DNA of 46,561 bases, from positions 1 through 46,561 of the forward strand of contig JAHJDO010000109.1 of assembly GCA_018812485.1 (NCBI GenBank). The letters are read 5' to 3'. The position numbers and the translations under genes are program-made. A model generated the notes under the pieces. It did no database searches. It had not been told where the DNA came from and saw nothing but the letters and a program-made list of their open reading frames with translations. Below are positions 19,137-27,060 of the stretch, piece after piece (the stretch's first letter is position 1; each line of letters opens with the position of its first letter). Source of the DNA: a bacterium (GTDB lineage Bacteria > JAHJDO01).

Positions 19137-20643
19137 AAAATCCCATAGATACACCACTCCGAAGATAACTGATCCTATCAGGTCTATTTTAGATGAATTC
19201 AAAATATCCCAAAGTTTCCCAAAATTAGTAATAGAAGAATGCGAAAGAATTGATCCATTTATTTCTAAAGAAGAAATTAAGAAACGCCGCAACCTAACGG
19301 AACTTACATGTTTTACAATAGACCCCGAAGATGCAAAGGATTTTGACGATGCAGTCTCCATTGAGAAAACTGAGAATGGAAGTTTCTTACTGGGCGTTCA
19401 TATAGCGGATGTTGATCATTACGTAAATAAGAATAAGCATATAGACAGCCAGGCTCTTTCCAGAGGAACAAGCATATATCTTCCTGATAGGGTGATTCCA
19501 ATGCTGCCTTCCAAACTTTCTGAGAATCTGTGCAGTTTAAAGCCTGACGAAAACAGATTAACTTTAACAGTTATGATAAAAATAGATGCACAGGGCAATA
19601 TTAGAGAATACGAAATCTTTGAGAGCCTAATTAAAAGCAAGGCAAGGCTATCCTATGAATCCGCAGAGGAATTAATCCACTCCAATAGTAAACACACGGA
19701 AATATCATTAGCCTTAAAAACTATGTACAAACTAAGCAGGATATTAGATAAAAAAAGATTGGAGAGAGGATACATTGATTTTGATGTGCCTGAGATTAAG
19801 ATATCACTTGACGGGAATGGGAAAGTCATTGATATTCAAAAAAAGAAGAGATTATCCAGCCATATTTTGATCGAGGAATTCATGCTTCTTGCAAATCAGT
19901 GTGTAGCAGAATACATTACCAAAAATAAGGTTCCTATGATCTATCGCGTTCATGAAACTCCAGACGACCTAAAAATAAAAGACTTCGCATTGCTTGCAAA
20001 AACACTGAATTATAGATTTGATCAAAATAAATCTAAAAATCCAAAATACATACAGAGATTCCTGCATAAAACAAATGGGCAAAAGGACCACGTTCTTGTT
20101 AGCCAGATTCTTTTAACATGCATGCAAAAAGCAATATATTCTACCAAGAATGTTGGGCACTTTGGGCTTGCATTAAACTGCTATACTCATTTCACATCCC
20201 CTATCAGACGCTATCCTGACTTAATTGTTCACAGAATTCTTAAAAACAAGTTTAAAAATCGTATAGATAACCTTTCTGAGATTGCAGGCATTGCTTCTGA
20301 AAGAGAGCAAATAGCAGTTAAAATAGAAAGAGAATCAATTAAGTTAAAACAGGTTGAGTTTATGAAAAATAAACTTTGGGATGTATTTGAGGGTGTAATA
20401 TCCGGTGTTCAGCCATATGGTTTGTTTGTTGAGCTTAATGATACTTTAGCTGAAGGGCTTGTTCATGTCAGCGCACTAAAGAACGACTACTATACGTTCT
20501 CTGAGAAACAGTTTGCACTTGTAGGAAAACGCACAAAGAGAAGATTCCAGCTTGGAGACGCAGTAAAGGTACAAGTAGTTAGAGTGGATAGTAATAAAGG
20601 GCTAATCGATTTTATATTGATTGAAAATAAAACAAGCGGCTGA
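19111..20643 (+). CDS. rnr: Ribonuclease R/II family 3'-5' exonuclease, N-terminally short
   Basis: Processive 3'-5' exoribonuclease. The core RNB domain begins with TIDPEDAKDFDDAVS; Asp71, Asp77, Asp79 and Asp80 match the four metal-binding aspartates of the family (RNase II D201, D207, D209, D210). HFTSPIRRYPDLIVHR closes the domain, and an S1 domain follows at about 425-505. At 510 residues the N-terminal cold-shock domains and helix-turn-helix of full RNase R (about 700-800) are missing: the protein starts in the linker before the RNB domain. A TTG at 19111 and an ATG at 19114 are both possible starts, inside the end of the foldase gene. Confidence 0.9.
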   Translation: MMKYDVHSKKSHRYTTPKITDPIRSILDEFKISQSFPKLVIEECERIDPFISKEEIKKRRNLTELTCFTIDPEDAKDFDDAVSIEKTENGSFLLGVHIADVDHYVNKNKHIDSQALSRGTSIYLPDRVIPMLPSKLSENLCSLKPDENRLTLTVMIKIDAQGNIREYEIFESLIKSKARLSYESAEELIHSNSKHTEISLALKTMYKLSRILDKKRLERGYIDFDVPEIKISLDGNGKVIDIQKKKRLSSHILIEEFMLLANQCVAEYITKNKVPMIYRVHETPDDLKIKDFALLAKTLNYRFDQNKSKNPKYIQRFLHKTNGQKDHVLVSQILLTCMQKAIYSTKNVGHFGLALNCYTHFTSPIRRYPDLIVHRILKNKFKNRIDNLSEIAGIASEREQIAVKIERESIKLKQVEFMKNKLWDVFEGVISGVQPYGLFVELNDTLAEGLVHVSALKNDYYTFSEKQFALVGKRTKRRFQLGDAVKVQVVRVDSNKGLIDFILIENKTSG

Positions 20644-20697
20644 TCAACATTGTGCGTTGTTGAAACTGTCGAAAAACTCAAAAACACGGTATTTTCA

Positions 20698-21690
20698 TTA
20701 ATTTTTTAACACTCTATGTCTCCACATAATTAACAAGATTAAACTGACAATTCCTACTATAAGATATCCTTGAGCAGGATCTAAGCCAAGCACACCTTTT
20801 ATTTCATAAATCGGCGTCAGAAGAATCCAGTAAAGAATAGACCCAAAAATTAAGGCCACGATATGATGCTTAGTAATATCTTGATGGTATATCTGAAAAA
20901 AAACGAATAACAAAACAAAGATAATTTCAACTAACTGAATGGAAATTGTAAATAAAGGTGGTTGGGATTTTGCTAATATGTTTGGGATTGCTTGAAGAGA
21001 CCACATATAAAAAAAGCCTGGGAATCCAAAAATAAAAGGTAAAAGTAATGGTATTTTTCTTGTAGTTATCCTGCTATTTCTATTCTTAAAGGCTATCCCA
21101 ATTAAAGATAACACAATAAGGAAACTTCCGAGTAGTAAAAAAGGGTGCGGCCAATAGGGTATCATTTTGTTTCCTGCTACTGTGCCAAAAGTTTTCATGC
21201 CCATTACGACAATAAATATGAAACCAGTAAAACTGAATACTAATCCTCTTCTTCCCAAAAGAGAAACATTTTTGTATTTTGGCCATAATAAGTCTACAAT
21301 TGCAATAGGAATCAAAGTGCTCACTGTTGCATGGAAAAGCAAGAGTACAATTGTCCATGACCATTGTACCCCAAGAAACATTCCATACCCCAAAAGAACC
21401 CCTCCATCAATCCAATTTGTATTAAAGAATGCTTTTGTAGTAAGCGCTTCTTCAACAATTCCATAAGCAACCGCAAGAAAAATAATTGACCATTGTAGTT
21501 TCCATCTTACTCTGGCTTCTCTAATAAGGACTGTACCGCAGCCATATAAGAGTACACCTAATAAAAGAGCATTTGGGCTAAAGAAACAAAGTGGCGGAGT
21601 AGAGCCAGAAAGCAATTCCCCTAATACAGGAGACAAGAACAATAGAAAGATTAATATTAAGTATTCTCTTTTTATTTTTAGTTTGAACAT
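20698..21690 (-). CDS. Multipass membrane protein with CPBP-like EE/H motifs
   Basis: A 330-residue protein with about nine or ten hydrophobic segments and few charges. Between segments it has YGIVEEALTTKAFFN (77-90, Glu80-Glu81) and LLLFHATVSTLIP (116-128, Phe119, His120). This recalls the CPBP/Abi intramembrane protease motifs EExxxR and FxxxH, but the arginine after EE is missing (Lys86 is close), so it is at most a divergent member. The end converges on the RNase R gene (54 nt gap). A GGAAGAT ribosome-binding site precedes the ATG. The 120-nt gap upstream (21691-21810) has no obvious promoter. Function unknown. Confidence 0.65.
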   Translation of the reverse strand: MFKLKIKREYLILIFLLFLSPVLGELLSGSTPPLCFFSPNALLLGVLLYGCGTVLIREARVRWKLQWSIIFLAVAYGIVEEALTTKAFFNTNWIDGGVLLGYGMFLGVQWSWTIVLLLFHATVSTLIPIAIVDLLWPKYKNVSLLGRRGLVFSFTGFIFIVVMGMKTFGTVAGNKMIPYWPHPFLLLGSFLIVLSLIGIAFKNRNSRITTRKIPLLLPFIFGFPGFFYMWSLQAIPNILAKSQPPLFTISIQLVEIIFVLLFVFFQIYHQDITKHHIVALIFGSILYWILLTPIYEIKGVLGLDPAQGYLIVGIVSLILLIMWRHRVLKN

Positions 21691-21810
21691 ACTTTATCTT
21701 CCAATATCTAACATAAAGCCCAGCTCACTGGTTTTTGCATGTTTCTTGAAAAAATTCCATATAAGTTCGTATTAGGATTTTTAATCTAGTTTACATCTAA
21801 CCAGCCATCA

Positions 21811-23172
21811 TTAAGGAACTGGATTAACAGGAACGGGCTGCATTGCCCCATCAACGATAGAAGGATCGGAAAGTATCTCACTAAGAAAATGAGGATCAGA
21901 AAGAATTTCTCGTCGTATATCTTCCGGGCTGGGATGAGCTGGAGCAGGAATACCCGCTGGAGCAGATGCTTCTTTCCTGGAAACGACCGAATCCTTATTT
22001 TGTTGGATAATCTCCATAAAAGCCATAAAGGTAGAGGTGCGCTCTTTCTTATTTATGGCTTTGATAACTTCCTGATGGTAATCTGCATCAGTAGTAGCTG
22101 CACTTTCCTCCGGATATTTAAAGAAAGTCTGAGTCCACACAGGCGTCATGGCTTCTAAACCCCACACACTGGCATAATAAGCCATAGCTTTAAGCCATTT
22201 GCTGTCGAGTTCCTGAAACTTATTATCACCGATCCAGGCGCTGATTAAGTTAGTCAATTTTATCTTCTTACCAACATCTCGACTATAGTAGATTGGGCGC
22301 CAGGTCTCTCCTATATAAATATTTTTCCCCTTTTCTTTGGCTGTAGTAATCATTTTATTTACTGGCTGCATGTCTTTAAATGAATAAATGTTTAAAGATA
22401 ATACATTCAATTCGTCGATTGATAAAAGCTCATTAAATATCTGCTGTGACTCCTGTGAAGAAGGCATGATGCTTGCGCCGAGCCTGGTATTCGGAGATGC
22501 TTTCTTTACTGATACTATGATCTCCTGTGTGAATTTAGACCAGTTACCGGGCAATACCTGGATTCTCATCCTTTTAGCCACATTGGAGGGCTTATGCAGT
22601 ACTATAAATATTTCAGGTTCAAAGCGAGCGGCAATTCGGGGATAAATCTTTATTGCTGCTTCCTTCAACTCATCAAAACTGTTAAATCGATGATACACCG
22701 CGGAATACTGTGGGGTTATTATAAGCTCCAGATTCTTTTTTCGAATATATTCGATAAGTTTGTCATACTTTTTAATTGTTTCCTGGTCGTTATCCAACCA
22801 AGGAAAAAAACCCATATTTATATCAATTCCCTTGACACCTGCTTCTTTCAGGGCATCAACATACTTCTTGAGTGTCTTTAACGGCGTATTTTTGATATAT
22901 ATTTCATGAGCAAAGATAAGGTTTGCTCTGAAACTAAGTGGCTGCTGCGGGTATTTGTTACACTGCTCAGTAATTTTATCCAAAATATTATTCATTTTGG
23001 AAATGTACTGTTCCTGGGTAATATTCGGCAATTTGTCTCTCTCATAGGTATCTTGAAGCGCTCCCCTTTTATGCCCTCTTTTTTTGTCCTGAGCGTATCC
23101 ATTCATACTTGAAGCCAGAATTATTGCAATTAAACATCCTATGCCGGCTATCCTTATTATTGTCTTCTTCAT
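21811..23172 (-). CDS. Secreted TIM-barrel glycosidase-like protein, acid/base Glu replaced by Lys
   Basis: The 453-residue protein starts with a Sec signal (MKKTIIRIAG...SSMNGYA, likely cleavage after Ala27), then a barrel-like domain sharing close sequence with the larger neighbour at 23271-25517: ITQEQYI, FAHEIYIKN, DALKEAGVKGIDINMG, FPWLDND. The clan GH-A style second-half motif is IFIVLHKPSN (188-197) with Lys194, where the neighbour has IFIVIHEPTT with Glu182. The later IYIGETWR (285-292) keeps the candidate nucleophile Glu289. The C-terminus is a proline/alanine-rich tail with ILSDP repeats. Retaining catalysis is therefore doubtful and a binding role is possible. It has its own promoter in the gap upstream. 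Confidence 0.7.
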   Translation of the reverse strand: MKKTIIRIAGIGCLIAIILASSMNGYAQDKKRGHKRGALQDTYERDKLPNITQEQYISKMNNILDKITEQCNKYPQQPLSFRANLIFAHEIYIKNTPLKTLKKYVDALKEAGVKGIDINMGFFPWLDNDQETIKKYDKLIEYIRKKNLELIITPQYSAVYHRFNSFDELKEAAIKIYPRIAARFEPEIFIVLHKPSNVAKRMRIQVLPGNWSKFTQEIIVSVKKASPNTRLGASIMPSSQESQQIFNELLSIDELNVLSLNIYSFKDMQPVNKMITTAKEKGKNIYIGETWRPIYYSRDVGKKIKLTNLISAWIGDNKFQELDSKWLKAMAYYASVWGLEAMTPVWTQTFFKYPEESAATTDADYHQEVIKAINKKERTSTFMAFMEIIQQNKDSVVSRKEASAPAGIPAPAHPSPEDIRREILSDPHFLSEILSDPSIVDGAMQPVPVNPVP

Positions 23173-23208
23173 ACTTTACCTCCCTTTTTTCTAAATTGGA
23201 TTCATCCT

Positions 23209-23237
23209 ATCATATATTTATTAACCATCCTGGTCAA
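23209..23237 (-). promoter_or_regulatory. Strong putative sigma70 promoter for the 453-residue paralog
   Basis: On the minus strand TTGACC (23237-23232), exactly 17 nt, then TATGAT (23214-23209): five of six matches in each box. The start is predicted near 23202, and the gene's GGGAGGT ribosome-binding site follows shortly. This gives the downstream paralog housekeeping expression in addition to any read-through from the ECF operon. Confidence 0.55.
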
Positions 23238-23270
23238 TGCCAAGCTCTATCATCACAATTTTTATTCCAA

Positions 23271-25517
23271 TCAATTCTTAACATTACCTCCCGAGGCTTC
23301 AGATAGCTCAATTATTACTTTTTTGCCTAACTCATTTTTGATTCTAAGAACTAAGTATGCAATTATTTTTCCCCCGTTAGGAGACCACGCAAAGTCAGCA
23401 GCAGTCACACCGCCAGGGATATATTCCTTGCTGCTTGGATTATTAAAATAAGTAAGCCTTTTTTTGTTTTTACCATTTGAATCCATTATCCAGTAGTCAG
23501 CTAAAACCTCATATTGCTTAATTTGCTGTGGTATTTCCATACTGGACATCCAAATTATATTCCTGCCATCTGGCGAGAAATGAGCATGCTCATCCCATTC
23601 TGAAAGTGATGTATTCGTTAGCGCTATTAATTCTGTTGTAATAAGATTGTATGAATAAATATCCAGATTCTTATATTGGCCATCTTTTGTTGCGGAAAAC
23701 AGGATAATCTTATCATCAGGGAAAAATCCATGAGTCTCATAAAACTGCATATCACCCGGATTCAGTATTAATATGTTTTCAAGACGAACATTACTATGGT
23801 TAATAATAATATCTGCTATTTTTATAACCCATCTCCCTGAAGGTTTGATATTACGATCTATCATTTCTGACCAAATAAGTTTTTTCCCATCATGGGAGAA
23901 ATGAGGATGAAGAACGGCTTTTCTTTCAGGAATATTTGTCAGCTGCCAGAATTGCTTTGCACATTTGTCCATAAGCCAAATATTGTTATTTACCCCTGAT
24001 CCAGGTCCTGTAAACGCTTTCTCTATTTTTTGAAAAATATTCGGAAAACCTGCCAAGCTTGGATTCTGCGCTTGAAATACAATATATTCACCAGAAGGAT
24101 GCCATGCAGGTTGCCCATTATGTTTTTGAGGGACATTCGGGTTATCGCAGGTGAGACATCTTTGCCCTGAGCCATCAGACTTCATAATCCAAACATCATA
24201 ATAACCATCCTCTCCTCTTCTATCAAAGGCAATCAAGTCATCTTTTGGAGACCAGGCAACCCTGCCGCCATCTTCTTGAATTATTTTTATGCTTTTTACC
24301 AATCGAGAACTATAATTATTATTTTTGCCCAGCTTTATTTCTGGCTTTATTGCTGTTTGGGCTAGGCCTCTTTTCTGGATAATCTCTTTGAATGCTTCAA
24401 AGGTCTTGGTACGCTCTTCATTGTTGATAGCTTCGATCACTTGTAGATTATAACCTTGGCTAAGTGCATTACCCCCTTCTTTTACATATTTAAAGAAGGT
24501 CTGTATCCAGAAAGGCGTTATTGCCTCAAGTCCCCATACACTGGCATAAAGTGACATTGCTTCTAACCACTTAACGTCAAGTGTCTGAAATGCTTCATTT
24601 CCAATTCCCATAGCACTGATGTTGTCTAGTGTTTCAGTCTTACCTGCTTGTGGTACGTAGTATGGCGACCGCCATGTCTCTTCAATGTAGACTTTTTTCC
24701 CTTGTCTTCTGGCTTCTCGAATCATTTTATTTGCTGCATCAAAACTTCTAATATTATAAATATCCAGGGTTATTATCTCGAGTTCATCAATGGATAAAAA
24801 TTTATCAAAACATTTCTGTTCAGACTGTATAAACACAGGGTCTGCCAATACTCCTGCCCCGCAACGCGTTTTTTGCGAAACGGCCTTAACGACTCTGGCT
24901 GTTTCTTTAACAAATTCTCCCCACTCTTCCGGGCTAACTTCAAAACCCATTCGACTGGCCATTGTAGTAGGTTCATGTATTACTATAAAAATTTCCGGTG
25001 TATATCGTTTTGCAATTTCAGGATAGATCTGAAGTGCCATATTTCTCCATTCCTCAAAACTATTGACGCGGTGATACATTGGTCCATAAAATGCATTTAT
25101 AGCAATTTGCAGATTATGATGACGGATATATTCAATAAGGTTATCGTATTTTTGAATTGTCTCCTGATGATTATCCAGCCATGGAAATAATCCCATATTG
25201 ATGTCAATTCTGTTTACGCCTGCTTCTTTTAAAGCATCCACACATTTCTTGAGAGTCTCCAGAGGCATGTTCTTGATACAGACTTCATGGGCGAAAAATA
25301 GATTTGCAGAAAAATTAATCTTGTGCTGGGGCTGGTTTTGACAATTAGTTATAATAGAATCAAGAACCCTGTTCATAATATCTATGTACTGCTCTTGGGT
25401 GATAGACTGTCCTCTATCGTCTGCTTGGGCATAGCTTGTCAGAACAAATGTAATGCCAATGAGTAAAATTAGACAAGCGATAATAAGACTTTTGCTGATC
25501 TTCTTTTTTCTTAACAT
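23271..25517 (-). CDS. Secreted TIM-barrel glycosidase-like protein fused to a TolB-like beta-propeller
   Basis: The 748 residues comprise a Sec signal (cleavage near Ala30-Ala32), a barrel-like domain at about 40-385 homologous to the 453-residue neighbour, and a C-terminal six-bladed-propeller-like region (about 405-745) with WSPKDDLIAFDRRG, WHPSGEYIVFQAQ, HFSHDGKKLIWSE and HFSPDGRNIIW, the WSPDG repeat style of TolB/PD40. Candidate catalytic residues are Glu182 in IVIHEPTT and Glu280 in VYIEETWR, arranged like clan GH-A acid/base and nucleophile. Endo-galactanase-like or other glycan activity is possible, but the family is not identified. It follows the small membrane protein by 14 nt in the ECF operon. 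Confidence 0.72.
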   Translation of the reverse strand: MLRKKKISKSLIIACLILLIGITFVLTSYAQADDRGQSITQEQYIDIMNRVLDSIITNCQNQPQHKINFSANLFFAHEVCIKNMPLETLKKCVDALKEAGVNRIDINMGLFPWLDNHQETIQKYDNLIEYIRHHNLQIAINAFYGPMYHRVNSFEEWRNMALQIYPEIAKRYTPEIFIVIHEPTTMASRMGFEVSPEEWGEFVKETARVVKAVSQKTRCGAGVLADPVFIQSEQKCFDKFLSIDELEIITLDIYNIRSFDAANKMIREARRQGKKVYIEETWRSPYYVPQAGKTETLDNISAMGIGNEAFQTLDVKWLEAMSLYASVWGLEAITPFWIQTFFKYVKEGGNALSQGYNLQVIEAINNEERTKTFEAFKEIIQKRGLAQTAIKPEIKLGKNNNYSSRLVKSIKIIQEDGGRVAWSPKDDLIAFDRRGEDGYYDVWIMKSDGSGQRCLTCDNPNVPQKHNGQPAWHPSGEYIVFQAQNPSLAGFPNIFQKIEKAFTGPGSGVNNNIWLMDKCAKQFWQLTNIPERKAVLHPHFSHDGKKLIWSEMIDRNIKPSGRWVIKIADIIINHSNVRLENILILNPGDMQFYETHGFFPDDKIILFSATKDGQYKNLDIYSYNLITTELIALTNTSLSEWDEHAHFSPDGRNIIWMSSMEIPQQIKQYEVLADYWIMDSNGKNKKRLTYFNNPSSKEYIPGGVTAADFAWSPNGGKIIAYLVLRIKNELGKKVIIELSEASGGNVKN

Positions 25518-25531
25518 AATTCGCCTCTATT

Positions 25532-25792
25532 TTATTTGAATGTTTCTAGCAGCTCTTGAGCAGGAACCTTTTCCTGTATAGCTCTTTTTCCCAATTTAGC
25601 TTGTGGCCGGCCAAAGAGAATCATGGCAATAAGCAATAACCTGAAAGCCTGCCAGTAAGTGATGGCTTTTAAATTGAATATTACTGTCATAGTTATGTTC
25701 CAGAGCCATTTGAGAAGCCATACAAACAAGAAGAACATGCCTATCACTGCTGCTATCTTGACTATTAATAATATTACATTCATGCTTTTCAC
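25532..25792 (-). CDS. Small membrane protein of the ECF operon
   Basis: An 86-residue protein with two hydrophobic helices (about 5-32 and 35-60) and a charged C-terminal tail. The middle LLKWLWNITMTVIFNLKAIT and YWQAFRLLLIAMILFG resemble, from memory, small proteins with LWN...F...ITFWQA...ILFG patterns that sit beside ECF sigma factors in Bacteroidota and related groups. It lies 18 nt downstream of the anti-sigma gene and 14 nt upstream of the propeller-fusion gene, with an AAAGGAGGTG ribosome-binding site. It may assist sigma or anti-sigma signalling or anchoring of the secreted proteins. No function is known. Confidence 0.7.
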   Translation of the reverse strand: MKSMNVILLIVKIAAVIGMFFLFVWLLKWLWNITMTVIFNLKAITYWQAFRLLLIAMILFGRPQAKLGKRAIQEKVPAQELLETFK

Positions 25793-25810
25793 CTCCTTTT
25801 TTCTTAATTT

Positions 25811-26326
25811 CTAGGACCCTACATGTATCCTTAAAGAAATATCTCCATTCCTATTTTGCAGACTGATTCCCAAAAAGTTATAATTTAAGCTTATTTCCCT
25901 TAGGTCAAAGTTCCTTGCAGCTGGCCATTTTGTAATAGGATAATCTAGGTTAACTATGGGCCATGAGAATTGAATAAGGCTAATAAAAAGCATGGCTAAA
26001 ACGCATGCAGCCACTTCAGGCCAAAGTCGTTCTGGAGAAAACAAAGGATACTCCCACAAACTTCTTAAAGATGATATTAGACCTGCCTTTTTTATTTGTT
26101 CCCTATCAAGTGCTACTATCTTCTCCTCTAGTCTGCTGTTAAAGTCCGGGGAAAGCTCAACATCCTCCAGATCATTTATAGTATTAATTGTATTTATCAA
26201 GACATCATATTCTCCTCTGCAATTAGAGCATGTCTCAAGGTGTAGCTTAACTTTTTCTTTATCAGTTTTGGTCAGCTCATTATTATAGAAAGACAGAAGA
26301 TTCTTATTTATTCGCCTGCATCTCAT
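25811..26326 (-). CDS. Zinc anti-sigma factor with one membrane segment
   Basis: A 171-residue protein with an N-terminal zf-HC2/ZAS module: Cys3, His29, Cys33 and Cys36 (HLETCSNC) fit the H-x3-C-x2-C signature that holds ECF sigma factors inactive. One transmembrane segment lies at about 103-124 (PEVAACVLAMLFISLIQFSW), and the remaining C-terminal part would be periplasmic. Its ATG overlaps the sigma stop by 1 nt (TAATG), the usual sigma/anti-sigma arrangement, so the partner is the adjacent sigma factor. The signal it senses is unknown. Regulated proteolysis of the C-terminal part is typical of the group but not shown here. Confidence 0.88.
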   Translation of the reverse strand: MRCRRINKNLLSFYNNELTKTDKEKVKLHLETCSNCRGEYDVLINTINTINDLEDVELSPDFNSRLEEKIVALDREQIKKAGLISSLRSLWEYPLFSPERLWPEVAACVLAMLFISLIQFSWPIVNLDYPITKWPAARNFDLREISLNYNFLGISLQNRNGDISLRIHVGS

Positions 26327-26949
26327 TAAATTCTTCCTTCCCTTTTAAGTTGAGATACCTTTTCCCCTAGACTTCTTAGCGCGTAATGGATGCGTGATTT
26401 AACTGTTCCCGCACTACAGCCCAGGGTCAAGGCTATATCTTTATAGTTCAGTCCATTATATATATAAAGAACGAGCGCTGCCTTTTGTTTATGTGGCAAT
26501 GAAGCTATGAGTTTCTTCATATTAGCCCGCTTTTCTTTTTCCTTTAATTCATCCAGAGGTGTTCCGGCTTTGCTAGCTATTGTTTCTTTAAGGCTTACAG
26601 TCGTGCCATTAGGAAACTCATAAGAAGCGTCCAAACTATACTGAAGAAAATTTTTTTTCTTGCGCATTTCATAATAATATAGATTTGTCAATATCTTATA
26701 AAACCATGGTCGGAATCTACAACCGGTATGGAAAAGTGCTGCCTTTTGATATAGAGTTAGAAATGCCATCTGGGCTATATCCTCCGCTAACTCAAAATTT
26801 CTACTAAGCTTATAAAGGTAGTTCACAGCTCGTTTTTGATACCTTTTTGCCAACATATTGAAGCTTCCACGATCACCATTTTTAAACTTCTCTATTAAAG
26901 TTTCATCATCTAGTTCATGTGTACCTGCTGACTTATTTAGTTCTTCCAT
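26326..26949 (-). CDS. ECF-type RNA polymerase sigma factor
   Basis: A 207-residue sigma-70 family protein of the extracytoplasmic-function group: region 2 (FNMLAKRYQKRAVNYLYKL, then ELAEDIAQMAFLTLYQKA) and region 4 (LPHKQKAALVLYIYNGLNYK, DIALTLGCSAGTVKSRIHYAL). Region 3 and the N-terminal region 1.1 are absent, as expected. The operon continues with its anti-sigma factor, a small membrane protein and the secreted barrel proteins, which are its likely regulon. The ATG has no Shine-Dalgarno, and the nearest promoter-like hexamer is TTGAAC at 26983-26978; a GAAC-type ECF -35 is conceivable but no matching -10 was found. Confidence 0.93.
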   Translation of the reverse strand: MEELNKSAGTHELDDETLIEKFKNGDRGSFNMLAKRYQKRAVNYLYKLSRNFELAEDIAQMAFLTLYQKAALFHTGCRFRPWFYKILTNLYYYEMRKKKNFLQYSLDASYEFPNGTTVSLKETIASKAGTPLDELKEKEKRANMKKLIASLPHKQKAALVLYIYNGLNYKDIALTLGCSAGTVKSRIHYALRSLGEKVSQLKREGRI

Positions 26950-27047
26950 ATTTATATATGCTAAAATAGGTTAAAAGGTTCAATTAAGTTACATGTTTTT
27001 TATTAACTTTTCAATTGATTCCTATTTAATTAACGATACAGGTTTAG

Positions 27048-27053
27048 TATAAT
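27048..27053 (+). promoter_or_regulatory. TATAAT -10 box immediately before murC
   Basis: A perfect TATAAT sits 8 nt before the ATG at 27061, so transcription would start at about 27060, giving a nearly leaderless murC message. A -35 at spacing 17 (TTTAAT, 27025-27030) is weak. There is no Shine-Dalgarno before murC. Confidence 0.5.
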
Positions 27054-27060
27054 ATTGCAA

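Noticed and set aside
27055-27060. TTG at 27055 as the murC start
   Set aside because: It falls within the predicted transcription-start region and adds only two residues before the conserved MLKNV start.
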